A DNA stretch of 64,000 nucleotides, taken from NCBI RefSeq assembly GCF_000003195.3, contig NC_012871.2:65091802-65155801 (forward strand). Reading direction: 5' to 3'. The notes under the pieces were generated by a model. The model did no database searches and was not told the DNA's origin. It worked only from the letters and a program-made list of their open reading frames with translations. The translations under genes and the position numbers were made by a program. Below are positions 32,569 through 44,738 of the stretch, piece by piece. The DNA comes from Sorghum bicolor. Its lineage: Eukaryota; Streptophyta; Magnoliopsida; Poales; Poaceae. Position 1 is the stretch's first letter. Each line of letters opens with the position of its first letter.

Positions 32569-32858
32569 CAAGGACAAAGCCAGAAAAAAATTTAGAAGGG
32601 GCTGAACAAAAGTGCTACATCGACTTAGCTCTACTATAACCCTTCGCAATAGAAAAAATATATTACCTTGAAATAGTCTTATATTAAAAACATCGATTAA
32701 CGACGAAATTCACAAAACACATTAAAAAATAAAGGTCTCGGCCCATCATATCTTATAAATTTGTGTCTAAAATTAGAAGAAGAACACTAGGGACTCCACT
32801 AGCACAACAGCAATAGGGGGGCTGGAGCCCCCTAGCCCCACCGCTGGCTTCGTCCCTG
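32569..32858. mobile_element. Non-autonomous hAT element (290 bp)
   Basis: The left end CAAGGACAAAGCCAG and the right end CTGGCTTCGTCCCTG are inverted copies (13/15). The flanking 8-mers are CTCATGGG (32561-32568) and CTTATGGG (32859-32866), a 7/8 match that fits the 8-bp duplication made by hAT transposases. The right subterminal region has GGGGGGCTGGAGCCCCC. Confidence 0.75.
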
Positions 32859-32866
32859 CTTATGGG

Positions 32867-34175
32867 ACTCACCTTATGGACTAGCTAGTTGTTGGCTGAA
32901 ACATTATGGAGACAGTAATAGCTATTGTCTACTAATACAAAAGCTGCTTATATAGACTGCTTAGTCTGTGTACATTGTGGTTGCTTTTATGGGATGTTGC
33001 CTTTAGAGTCAAGTGGGCCACCTTAGGGTTGGTGTTGGTCGTATCCATAGCATGTATGGTAATAGAGAGAGAGAGAGAGTTTTTCTAAAGTGGAAAGGTA
33101 GTCTTGCCATAAGCTAAAATTGAGTTATCACGACAGACTTTCCTATAGAGTGTCGTGGTAAACTTTTATGTGAAATATGTGTTAGTGGATCGGTTCAACA
33201 TGACATACCTCACTATGGAGTGATACTATGGAATGAATTTGTAACAACATATATACGTCTGGCGTGGCCAAAATAGTTAGAAATAATAAAAATTTAAAAA
33301 TTGAATACAATTATTTTTTTAAAATATAATTGAACAAGCTAAATAGAAACAAACTATTTGACGCGCGTAGTTGCGCATGCACATTAAACATAAACAAGGC
33401 GGTTGGAATAACAATCTTTTGAGGGCATATTTGAATGGGAGAGTGGCGAGCTTTTCTTATATAGGGATGCATAAAGCTACGTATTATACTACTAGTATTA
33501 ACTGTTAAAACAGACCAACATATTTGGTATGGTACCCAACGTCCTTGGTTGTTGATTCCGACCGTGTCCACGGTGGCGTGATTCAGCCCTAGAGATGTGC
33601 GCAGTAGAGGATGCCTCGCCAAGTACATCAAGTACTCTAGCGAAGGTACACGACGTATAGTATCTTCCTATCCGGCTGTCAATGCAATTTATTTCGCGGT
33701 TGATATACTGTATGGTATCCATCCACCCTGAGATTCGACTTTTCCTTTCTAGGTGGCGAAGGACGTTGGTTGTCCGGTTAACCCCCGGCCTAGCGGCCGG
33801 TCTCCTAGACCGCACCATCTCGTAATTGTTTGGATGTCTGACTAGAGGTACATGTAGCCGATTCCAGCAAGGTCATTTCAGTTTAAAAATTTCTTAGGAT
33901 GCCGAAATATGTGTTCTAGGCTACCACTAGTGTAGCCACCAAACTGATGACCATGAAAATAAACTAAACGCGATCCAATGAGATTGGTTCGTACTTGGCT
34001 AAACAACCAAACAAACCCATAATGACCGGCAATGACCGGCCTAGGACGGTACGTATTAATAAATCCTAGCCAGAAAATTAGGTAGGCAACCAACCACTAT
34101 TACATATATGTGAACATGTTTTTCCTTATTTCGATCACCACACACATGCCATCTAAAAGCATCATAGAATACTTA
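32867..34175. other. Intergenic, no supported gene
   Basis: AT-rich with a GA microsatellite at about 33066-33081. Short open stretches at 33311-33818 (minus) show no domain I recognise. Confidence 0.35.
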
Positions 34176-34558
34176 GGCTCTGTTTGGATCCATCTGGCTA
34201 ATAGCTTAGCTACTTAGATGCTAATAATTAGCTCGAGTGGATCCAAATGGAACTAGTTAATAGATAAAGTAACTATCAGCTAACAAGTACCTAACAACTA
34301 TCCCTCCCTAGCTATCCCAACACATCGTGGCTATATAGATTGCAAAAATACATGTTTGCCCTTTCATTTGTCTCTATCTCGATCTATGCCCTACAATAAC
34401 ACCTAGAAAAAAAGTATTTTATAAACGAAACCATAAATATATACATCTACCTCTTAGTTAATAACCGATCCAAATAACATCCTACTAATAGGTACCTAGT
34501 ATTAGCAGTGAACTATTAGCCAGTAACGAGCTATAGCTGTTAGTGGATCTAAACATGC
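34176..34558. mobile_element. Tourist-like MITE in the bHLH-1 promoter
   Basis: The left end GGCTCTGTTTGGATCC and the right end GGATCTAAACATGC are inverted copies, between TTA duplications (34173-34175, 34559-34561). 383 bp. Repeated GCTAATAG/CTATTAGC motifs lie within. It ends about 60 bp upstream of the TATA box of the bHLH gene. Confidence 0.75.
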
Positions 34559-34617
34559 TTAGATGCTTGACATTGGCATCTTTGTGAATTCTCAAAGCTG
34601 AGCTTGAGCGCCAATGT

Positions 34618-34625
34618 TATAAATA
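34618..34625 (+). promoter_or_regulatory. TATA box of bHLH-1
   Basis: TATAAATA lies 121 bp before the ATG at 34746, directly after a CCAAT pentamer (34611-34615). Confidence 0.7.
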
Positions 34626-34745
34626 AAACCTCATCCTCATGAAGCCAGGATCACCATTTGCCACCTTCAGTCTTCAGCTGTGTCGCGGCTGTACGTGTGA
34701 GGAGCTAGCGGAGCGAGAGTAGCGACGACGCTGCTGTAAGCTGCC

Positions 34746-35576
34746 ATGGACAAGCTTACTTCCCCGTCCTCCCCGCGACCCGCCTCGTTCTCCTTTTCCG
34801 AGCCGTCATGCACGATTCTCGAACTACCTTCCTGCGAAGTCCCGGAGCAGTGGCTGCTCGATGACGATGTCCTTGTGGGCAAGAACGAGAACGATGGTAT
34901 TGGCGCCTGCCTGTGGGAGATGCCGGCGGCGGACGGCGGCGTGCTCTCCCCTGACTCTGAGCTCGCCAAGCTGCTCCCGAGCCTCTCAGCGCCGGCTCCG
35001 CAGCGCCAGGCGAAGCGGCGGGGCCGGAAGCCAGGGCCGCGGCCGGGGCCGGGCGCCGGGGCAGCCGCCGGTCACGTGGAGTCCGAGCGGCAGCGCCGCG
35101 AGAAGCTGAACCGGCGGTTCTGCGACCTCCGCGCCGCCGTGCCCACCGTGTCGCGCATGGACAAGGCCTCCCTCCTCGCGGACGCCGCGCGGTACATTGC
35201 CGAGCTCCGCGCCCGCGTGGCGCAGCTCGAGTCCGAGGCGAGGCACGCTGCCGTGGCGAGGTGGGAGGGGATCAGCGCCGACGGCGGCGGCCACGGCGAC
35301 CAAGCCGCGGCCGTCGTCGACGGTGAGCTGTACGTGCGGGAGGTGGGCCGGGACACGGCCGTTGTGCGCGTGACGAGCGGCGCGAGCCACGCGCCCGCGC
35401 TGCTGATGGGTGCGCTCCGGTCGCTGGAGCTGCAGGTACAGCACGCGTGCGTGAGCCGCGCGCACGGCGTCACCACGCAGGATGTTGTCGTCGACGTGCC
35501 CCCCGCTGCCACCGCGCTGCAGGACGACGAAGGTCTACGCATGGCGCTGCTCCAGAGGCTGCAGGCCGGCGACTAG
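34746..35576 (+). CDS. bHLH transcription factor, MYC-like without MYC_N domain (bHLH-1)
   Basis: A single-exon ORF of 276 aa. Order: a short acidic N-terminus with the conserved stretch [19 protein letters not shown] (30-48), a basic AT-hook-like patch [12 protein letters not shown] (90-101), and bHLH at about 109-161. The basic region HVESERQRR has H110, E114 and R118, the E-box-contacting positions. Helix 1 runs through [19 protein letters not shown], and helix 2 is [19 protein letters not shown]. An ACT-like C-terminal segment (about 193-272) has [20 protein letters not shown]. The RRGRKP plus [13 protein letters not shown] combination is that of MYC2/JAM/RERJ1-type factors, but the N-terminal JAZ/MED25-binding domain is absent. 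The closest type I know is rice RERJ1; a role in jasmonate responses is inference. Nuclear. The paralog is at 44739-45629. Confidence 0.87.
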   Translation: MDKLTSPSSPRPASFSFSEPSCTILELPSCEVPEQWLLDDDVLVGKNENDGIGACLWEMPAADGGVLSPDSELAKLLPSLSAPAPQRQAKRRGRKPGPRPGPGAGAAAGHVESERQRREKLNRRFCDLRAAVPTVSRMDKASLLADAARYIAELRARVAQLESEARHAAVARWEGISADGGGHGDQAAAVVDGELYVREVGRDTAVVRVTSGASHAPALLMGALRSLELQVQHACVSRAHGVTTQDVVVDVPPAATALQDDEGLRMALLQRLQAGD

Positions 35577-37190
35577 CCTCGTTCAAACGACGAATTATCG
35601 TGGTTTGTACGGTGCACAAGCGTATAACCTCCAGACTTGCTCGTAGATTAATTCTACTAATAATGCTATTGATATTAGGACGTATGGGATCGAGGTATAT
35701 GCATGCCATGGATAAATCTGAAGCACAGAGAGGAGGCATGGCATGGGGCACCTCAGCTCTACACTTTCTCTTCGTCGCTACAGTAAAAAGATGACCGTGG
35801 AGCTTATATATATTTTTAAATCATAAAGTCCATGAATCTAGATGTCGCCGTAAAAATGGATGCATGCTCACTATCACGACTATTCAAAAGTCAAAACATG
35901 GCTCTCCTTTGTATCATTTTCTAAGTTCTAAACGCCACCTTCTTCTTTTTTTCACGTTTCAATAACACAGGTGGGGTGATTAGGGTTGAGGGGGTTGCAG
36001 TTTTGGTGCTTTGAAGCATTGTCGACAAGGAAAGCAAAGGTTTCTAGTTGGTCAGAAATTTTTGATATTTAATTTGTCAACTTAACTATTTAGTTACAGT
36101 TGCAAATATACCGCCCTAGAAGAATTAGAAAATTCAAATTTTATATGACAATGATTTTTTTAACAATTTGGCAAAGGCTTACATGCCTTCAAGTTTCAAT
36201 TCAATTATTTAAGATAGGGAAAACATAAGTTGAAATCACAGGCAGGCCCAAAAAGAATGCACCGGGAGACTATGATAGTAAAGGAAGAACTGCATACAAA
36301 GAGTACATCAAGAAAATAAAATAACTCTCCCAAGTACAAGTACAACAATAACAGACGGTAAATGATTGAAAAAAGGTCAGAAATGATTTCATTTTTAGGA
36401 AATAGTTCCATAAAAAATAAACCTTTGTTGCCACTTTCATCCATAATATATAGTGGTGTGAGTAGTGATGGTGCTGGTGCCCCTAATGCCTTGGACAATA
36501 TGCAAGGGTCGATGGAATTAGTGCAGGGCCACAAAATTAGGATTTATTTGATTCAGCTGTGGGCTGTATAAAAATTGTTGTATGCTATGTGTTGTGGAAA
36601 TGTTGTAAACTATTTGGTTAAAACTACTATGAGACATCCACCTCAATATCTCCCTTGAACAATCATGAAACATCTCTCCATTTTCATTCATTTGGAAAAA
36701 ACAAAAGTCGAAAGGAATCTAAGGTGTTGTGAAAATTATACTACACAAAAGTAGTTGCTACTAAAAAAGGCAGCTTATGGTTCCATCTGTTTGATTGACG
36801 TTCTACTTTTAGACAGTAGACACACTTTTTAAAAGTTGAACTAAACACAACCTTAGACTAGTCACTAGTTAGGAGTATAGAGGGCAGCGACGATAGATCT
36901 AACATTGGTAAAGCTATCGATGATAGAGGAGGGAGAGGTTAGGGTATGAGCGACCACCAGGATGAGGAACCCAACAAGATTTGTTCAATGGATTTGAAGA
37001 GAAACTATGAGCATATCCATCTTGATCATGAAAGTGTGATTTGTTGACTGAAAAACCAATTGAAATATGACTCTGATCCCCTCAATCACAAAGATATGAC
37101 ATTTCAGGCTTGCACATAAATAAATCAAATGACATTAATTTTCTTCTTTTTTTTGAAGGGAGGAATAATATTTTGTTTGTGAGAATAGTA
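35577..37190. other. bHLH-1 3' flank and intergenic
   Basis: 3' UTR side of the bHLH gene, then AT-rich sequence with no supported gene. The open stretch at 36205-36534 (minus) has a biased, hydrophobic composition and no known domain. Confidence 0.35.
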
Positions 37191-37467
37191 CTGCCTCCAT
37201 CCTAAAAAGTAAGGAATCCAAGGTTTTTCAAATTAATTAGTGAAAAGATTTTTCACTTACTCTTAATCTCTTATAGTTTGGAACAAAATTAAAATTCTAG
37301 AATCATTAATATTTTCATGACAGAACGCCTCTAGCAAGATAAATATGGATGAAAAGATTGAAAAGTGCATACAAGTTACTTTATTCTATTTTAAATTATA
37401 AGTTGTTCTGACTTTATAGGTCATAGATAGAAAAGATAAAATGACTTACAAATTAGAATGAATGGAG
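37191..37467. mobile_element. Stowaway-like MITE
   Basis: The left end CTGCCTCCATCCTAAAAAG and the right end ...AGAATGAATGGAG lie between TA dinucleotides (37189-37190, 37468-37469). The ends are degraded relative to the CTCCCTCCGT consensus. Confidence 0.5.
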
Positions 37468-40400
37468 TATAAAATTAAAAGTGACTAACATTTGTGGGGT
37501 CACTGAATCATCCAATCTCTATGGCTATGATGCTGCATAGCAAGCAGCACCTCCTCAGCATCATCTGCATCATTGGGATTGCAACGGCCGATGGACCTAA
37601 TCATGTTCAAAATCATATAAACCCTATCTGGTATGATTATGAAGTCCAATGGGTGATCATTCATTACAATTTGCATCAACTCTTCCGCAGTAGGTTCCAC
37701 AACAATGTGAATAAAGCAAGAACACACTTAAAATATCAAATAGAAAAGCTACATGTTATATTAAAAAGTAGAAACAAACCCAAAAGGCACAATTAATGAA
37801 AAATATTACAACAATTACAATAGTAATAACACTTTCAACCACGCTACCAACAACTCCACTCAATTGGCCTAAGCAAACAAACTGGCTAATCTATTGAGCT
37901 TACCATAGCAACCAAAACTCCCTATCGTCACCTAAGAGACCACACCAATGGCCAAGAATAAAGAAACATCATCTTGCTGGGCAAGCCATAGTTCTAGCTT
38001 GCACCATCTTGCAATGTTATTCAGCATAGTGCGTCACTGCTTAGCTTGGATAGCTACTGCAGACCGTTAGGTCTCCGCGCTATCATTGTTACTTGCACCA
38101 TCTTTTTACACTATTACACACTAAACTAGCCATCATACGGCTAGTTGTCACAGCCTGTTGCAAGCAACCATGACGATTCACATATAACCGCCTCTTGTTG
38201 TCGTCAAGTTGCTCCCATTTGCTAAGGGACCAAAACATCCTTGACCTTAAACGAAAGCAACATAAATTTATCAACCTCGTTGAAGACCCCAGCCATAGCA
38301 ACCTAAAGATTCCAACTTTTGCACCAAAGTCGTCTTGCATTAAGATAGCCATTGCTATGAAGGACTTATGGCTACATCACCATATGCTAACATGGCTCCA
38401 CACCTTTGTCAACCTCCATATCATCCATTCGCGACCACTCATTGTAAACTTTGGATGCCACCATATTATCACTTCACGACCACTTGTTGTTTTCTTCAAA
38501 TGCCACACACCACCGCACGCACACATGCTCAAGTATCAGTCATCTTCCTCCACCATTGATGCTCAAATCATTAACTTTGGCTGCAATCTGCCACAACCTG
38601 CACACCTTAGCAAAGACACCACCAACAATGAAGATGAGACCACATCTACCAACCAACTTAGGAATAGGCACGTGTGTGTTCCATGGGGATTGAACTCAAA
38701 ACCATGAGCCTGCCTTACCACCACGCTTACACAATCCATTGTGCCACCATGCTTACACAATCCATTGTGGATGCAATCATGTATACTATTAACTTTCAAG
38801 AATCTTGTATGCACTATTTTAGTCTCTAAATAATTTCAAATGAAAAATATTTAAATTGCAAAGCTTTAGATCTAGTGTAGCACTAAAACTTTTCTTTAGG
38901 GTGTCTTTCCCTCGAAGGTCATTTTATTTTTTTAAATAAATTTTAAAATTTAAGAACTTCAATCATATTTTTGAGACTGTAAATGACTTTAAATCAAAAG
39001 GTCCAGCTATAAAGAGGTAGATCTCCTTGAGCTTTTAAATGAAAAATCTTCAAATATAAATAAGTTATAGACCTTTTCAAGCTCTATAACTTTGATATAA
39101 AGTTTGTCTTCATTTAACTTGCTTCGAGAAGGTTATATTTTTTAATGCTGCATCTATTTTAAGAGATGGCTATGTTTTGAACTATCTTTTAAAATGCCTC
39201 TATCTCTAGAGCTAGATGGAAAACCAAGCCCCTCCAGAAATACTGAGATTTGTAACATAGAGTATACTATAAAAATATAATTAAGGAAGAATCTAATGAT
39301 ACTTAGTTGGTATCATAATGATTATTATTTTATCATATAAATTTGGTCAAACTTAGAATTGTTTGACTCTCCAAAATTCTTAGAATGACTTATAATTTGG
39401 GATGAAGGGATTTGGTGGGACAATGTCGGATCCACCCGCATCGGATCCGGACCCATGCCCTGCCCCACAACCATTCTCCACCACACGCCTTGATCTCCGG
39501 GGGGGTGGGGCACCTTGACCGGAGAGAGGGAGGAAGATGGAGATATTCTTGCTGCAGCCACCATCCTTTTACTAGGTGCTAGTGGTGACAGGGTTGAGAA
39601 CACAAGATGGGGAGAAGCTTGGTGGTGATGATTGAGGGTGTCAGGGTTCACAACACAATAAGTGACACGAGGCTTAGGATATTGTTAGTAATTTTGCCAA
39701 GAATACACTAGAGAGGAATAAAAATTAGAGTTCTTGTATTGTGTAACAGCAGATCTGTTCATGACAAGCTAGAGAAGACCAACAATAAAAAGAATCAATT
39801 AATCATCTCTCTTTGATTGTAATCTTGCTGAATATATTTGGATCATGATTGCTTTTGTCTGGAAGTACTTGTCGTCCAACTTCTTTTGAACAGTTTTGGA
39901 CTTGGGATATTCATTTCATCCAATGCGATAAACAATTACACACCACTACTTTAGCTTGGAAGCCATTTGCTGGGAAATCTGAAAAGCCAGGGAAAACCAT
40001 TTTTTCAAAAATAAGAGGATGGAATCTCAAACTAAGATGATGTCACGGGTGTTGGCACCAAAGGTAGCAAGACCCCCGCTACGAAGCTCGTAGCCTGGAT
40101 CAGTAATGGCGCGTCATTTATCCCCTAAGCACCCAATCATATTGTGATGAGGGGGGTTAGATTGACAGAGAAAGAGGGAGATCAAGGAAATTGGTTGTTA
40201 TTGCTTAATTCAAATGAGGACTGTGTACATGGATTATATAGGCACCATCTGGTCACATAAACTCCATAAATTCCCTAAATCATGCCTTCCCTGCATGCTG
40301 ATGATCCGCATATGCTGCTCCTTGAATATTGCTGCTGCGCTGGCACCATCTCGGCACATGACAGATGGTATGCTGAATGTGTGCCTCTCTATCTTAGTGA

Positions 40401-40669
40401 CTTAGTGTGCATGCAGGAGAACAAGGAGAACCAACTTTAATTTAGCTGATGCTGGGGCAGAAACACTTTCAGAACGTGGCGCTGCATTTCCATCAACATG
40501 CGAAGCAGGACCTGAAATATTCAAGGCTAAAGAAGATTCACGATGGGGCGGTGGTGTAAGAAGTACAAAAACATTAAAATGTCTGTTGGTTGGAGGAGCT
40601 CGAATTGGATGCTATGCAAGCATGGCATGCATGCTAATGCCTGTACTTGGTTAGTTTGAGGTCAGTTAA
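37468..40669. other. Intergenic; transposon scraps, no supported gene
   Basis: A minus-strand open stretch at 37500-37727 (75 codons, reading VEPTAEELMQIVMNDHPLDF) could be an exon scrap of an unknown gene. 38195-38707 is open but its composition is not gene-like. 38705-38768 has a 27-bp repeat (CACGCTTACACAATCCATTG twice). 40040-40440 (TGTCACGGGTGTTGGCACC, TATATAGGCACC) may be an LTR remnant; ends not defined. Confidence 0.3.
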
Positions 40670-40899
40670 GGCCTTGTTTAGTTCGCAAAAATTTTCAAGA
40701 TTTCCCGTCACATCGAATTTTTAGTCGCATGTATGGAGCTTTAAATATAGATGAAAATAAAAACTAATTGCAAAGTTTACCTGTAATTTGTGAGATGAAT
40801 CTTTTGAGCATAGTTACTCCATGATTGGACAATGTTTGTCAAATAAAAACGAAAGTGCTAAGTAGTCAAAAACCCAAATTTTTGCCAACTAAACAAGGC
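40670..40899. mobile_element. GGCCTTGTTTAGTT MITE (Tourist-like)
   Basis: Left end GGCCTTGTTTAGTTCGC after TAA; right end GCCAACTAAACAAGGC. Interior GATGAATCTTTTGAGC and CATGATTGGACAATG as in the family. Confidence 0.85.
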
Positions 40900-43149
40900 T
40901 TGGTCGTTTAGATTAGTTTGTGTACAGAACTAAAAAGTTGTAAGAGTTTAGGAGTGTTTTGGGAGGAAATAGGGGAAGAAGCAGTGCAGATACCCCTCGG
41001 TGTTTTTCGTTTGTTTCTAGCTTCTACGATAGTAGTAGCAATACTCGAATCCAAATGCTGGTAATTTTGTTGCTTTCAATGATGAATTTGGGCTCGCGCT
41101 TGCCCACGGTAGCTATAAAAAGGGTGTTTTCTCATGGAACACAACATTTAACTAATAAGTGAACATTCAAACTCTCATCTTACTTGATTAATTGAATTCC
41201 TAACCTGAACTTTTAAGCTTTCACTAAATGATTCATATATACTTTCAACCCAAACATCACTACTAAAAAACAACTATAGAGTCCCCAAAGTGTTATCCAC
41301 AGGCGCACAATGGATACATCAGTGAGTATCCCTACCATCTCTTGTGACCAACCAGCTTGAATGCCTTCCCTACCATATCTCTTGTGTCGCCTTCGTAGTG
41401 CTGGTTCTATGCACTACACTAGCACGGATGTGAGTTTATGAGCTACAGAGCTAGGACGCATGAATGAGATTTTTTTAAGAGACTTATTTTATTGATTACT
41501 TATAAATGAGATTTGGGTAACCATGTTTTTTTAACAACAAAAGGGGAACCTGCATAAGCCACATCGCCGAGTGTGACACGTGTTTTGTCAACTGTGCTAA
41601 CTCTACGCAATAGTGCACTTTTGTTTTTCCCTTTTTCTTTTAATAAGAATCATGATAAAATTATTGTCATCCTTTCAAAAAAAATTATCTTCCCTCTTGG
41701 CAGTCAGGAACTTCCAAACTTCATCACGGCGAAGAAGCCCTACTAGACTCCAAGACCTCTCTACAAAGCGAAGAAGCCCTACTAGACTCCAAGACCTCTC
41801 TACAAATAACGGAAAGAAATCTATCCGACTCGATTTTACCGTTTATAACACACACTAGATTCACCTGCTTTGGCAAGTGTCAAAGACACTTGGCAAAGCC
41901 CAAAAAACACTCGGCAAAATTTTGTCAAGTGGCACACTCAGCAAAGATCACTCGGAAAAAAAATAGTAAATACAACTTTGTCAAGTGCCGCGGTTGGCCC
42001 TTGGCACACAAAAAAAAGTGTCATCACGGCTTCAACCCCATTGATGGCTGGTTTGCCGAGTGTCATTGATAACACTTGGTAAATATATATTTGGTCACTT
42101 TGCTAAGTGCCACTTGGAACATAAATAATAGAAGCAATATTCTACTATATGTTTTTTATATATGGAACAGGAGGGGTTTTACCCCCTAATATTCTACTAT
42201 ATAGTTGTGCATTGTAAAATGTCAAATTAACTAATACTATAGAAATTATGACCAAATTCTTGACCAGTGAATGATGATTCACTATCACTGTCTGGAACCA
42301 TGTAGTGGTCAATGACGGAGAGTTTGCGCAAGAGGCAAATGCAAATTGCGAAAGAAATAGCAATTTTATGGCGGTACCCTGGTACCCCGTAAACCAAAGA
42401 AAATGACGTGCAAACTCAAACGAAGAAAAACGTGTGACGTTTACTTGATGGTTGGTCGATAAGAAAACATTCGTTAGTGGTTTTGAACTCTCCGGAAAAT
42501 TCAGTTTCCTGATAGTGACTAAATCAACAGTTTCGATATTTAATTTTCCGTACAACTAGTTGGCACTAACTCCACGCGTTGCCACGAAAACTAATAAAAC
42601 TCATTTCTCATGTAGTCATGTAGTACAATGGATTTTGGTGTTTTTGTTTCAGCTGTGACTCCTGTAATTTACAGTTGTTTTCCTAACTTCTAATTTTACT
42701 TGAAGCTTCTACCACCGCCTTTAGGTGACACATGATAAAATGACAAAAAAACAAATTATGAGACAAATTTTCTCTTACCTTATCTCTCTTGCCACCATAA
42801 CTTTTCAGTTGACGCAATTTAACTCCTACTGGGAAAATCCGAACATGTAACTCCTCTGCCTCCACTTATTAGGACACACAGTATGCCCAATTTGAGGTGG
42901 CAAGAACCCAGAGGCTTCCACCTGGAAATCTTGTAAAATCTATGTGTGCCCGTTGCACGCAATGTACTACTTGCTCATTCTTCTTATATATAAATACAAG
43001 CCGGTAGCAGATCTTTAGAGATAAAAAAAAGAATCCTAATATCTTGCCATCTTAATTGTAGCCATATTTATTCCTTTGATATTGTTACAACTCTTTGCGA
43101 AAGATTCTAACTTAGTAAATAGACTACGATTAAAAATGATCTTGCTTAA
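40900..43149. other. Intergenic with CACTA-like remnant
   Basis: 41262 has CACTACTAAAAAAC, a CACTA-like terminus. About 41560-42120 contains repeated GCCGAGTGT/ACTCGGCAAA/CTTGGCAAA motifs typical of En/Spm subterminal arrays in grasses. No transposase or matching right end seen. 42145-42555 is open on the minus strand, with no recognisable domain. Confidence 0.4.
41729..41806. repeat. 39-bp perfect tandem duplication
   Basis: The unit GCGAAGAAGCCCTACTAGAC... is present twice in a row, at 41729-41767 and 41768-41806, apparently without a mismatch. Confidence 0.9.
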
Positions 43150-43387
43150 GGACTTGTTTAGTTTCACTCAAAAACCAAAAACTTTTCAAAATTTCTCATC
43201 ACATGGAATCTTGCGGCACATGCATGAAACACTAAATATAGATAAAAAACTAATTACGTATTTTGCTTGTAATTTACGAGATGAATCTTTTAAGCCTAGT
43301 TAGTCCATGATTGAATATTAATTGTCAAAATACAAATGAAAATGTTACAATATCCAAAAAATTGCACGTAAAGAACTAAACAAGGCC
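43150..43387. mobile_element. GGCCTTGTTTAGTT-family MITE
   Basis: Left end GGACTTGTTTAGTTTCAC, right end AACTAAACAAGGCC, TAA on both sides (43147-43149, 43388-43390). Confidence 0.85.
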
Positions 43388-44738
43388 TAAGAATAGGTCG
43401 ATCTATCAACAACCACACACACACATGTAAACTACATATGTATACTCCTACGAGCCTTTTTAAAAGATTGAGCCGATAGATCTTGAGATTGATTAAGTCA
43501 TAAACATACGACTATTATTAACGGGCATATCATCTACCACTAAAAGAAAAATGTATCTAGAATTCTAAATCCTAGAATAAATCTAGAAAAATGTGAACAC
43601 CTATGTTAACTTGAGGGCTTGAACTCTGGTAGTTAGGTGAAAATTCTGCTAAGCTCAGTTGGCTAAAGTCAGGTTCCACTCTGACGTAGTAAATGTATAT
43701 CTTTGAATGACGATGAAGGAGAGAATATATACCATAGTCAGTCATATATACAATGGCTACACACGCTTCTTTTTGGCTATACAGCTTGCAAATTTATAAA
43801 GCAAAAGAACAAACGTACTCTATATCTACCGTCGATTCCAAAGGTATACAAGTAATTAAACTGCACCTGAAGACTACTTTTATCAATGAATGGATCAAGG
43901 CTCGTCACCGTACATGTATAAGGGAACTAAACGTAGATCCCGCTCTGATTGAAGAAACGAAGAAGCTCCCAGGCTCCCAGCAGGTACATGTATATGAATC
44001 TGACATGGGCAGCAAATGCATTATAGAAGTGTCTTTCTATCCGTAGTAGCATATACACGCAATAATAATTTTAGCAAACCATACAACAATAAACTTAATT
44101 CAGTCACATTGTTGACATGTTCTGACTTGTTTGAGTGTTGTCAGATTCACCTCACAATCCACGTGCGCACGTGTTGGGGTAAAGAACAGTTCTACCCCAG
44201 TCCATCCAACACATATAGATTTTACCTAAATCTGATTACATCCCAACTGTACGGATATATATGCACACCATGACCAATCATTATTGGGTAACCTATTTGG
44301 CTATTTGAATGCACCATGAGATGTGATGATGTTGAGAGGATCCAAAGCCCTTCAATAGTATAACCATTATTTTTTCAATCACAGAATAATATTTTTCTCT
44401 CAAAACAAATCAACATCAATCACAATCAGCCCAACAAGTAGATAGCTAACATACACTTTATTCCATGGACACGCTATCAAGATTCCAGAGCACACAATGC
44501 AATGGATTAGTCACGGCCGTCCATCGTCGTCGTCGTCATTTTACCCTCTAAATCAACATTAGCATCTTGTTACCCTGACCTGACCCGCGACATTTTCGCA
44601 CTGCTTGTACGTGTCGTCGCGACTGATATATATGATAGATGTTACGTTACGTAGGGAGAGATACTGTAGACGACTGGTTGAGATCGATCGGTGAGCTAGC
44701 TCTCTCTACGATCTGGCTAGCACTAGCTAGCTATCTAG
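43388..44738. other. Intergenic / 3' flank of bHLH-2
   Basis: An ORF at 43753-44046 (+, 97 codons) starts with an ATG but shows no known domain and has no paralog in the window; I do not call it. The rest is AT-rich 3' flank of the minus-strand bHLH gene. Confidence 0.35.

Noticed and set aside
36205..36534. Minus-strand ORF of 109 codons with hydrophobic stretch
   Set aside because: AT-rich chance ORF; the hydrophobicity reflects base composition.
38195..38707. Open frame of 170 codons
   Set aside because: No ATG-supported gene structure, biased His/Ser/Thr composition and overlap with repeat-like sequence.
43753..44046. Plus-strand ORF of 97 codons between the bHLH genes
   Set aside because: It has an ATG but no domain, no paralog and no promoter signal; chance ORF is the simpler reading.
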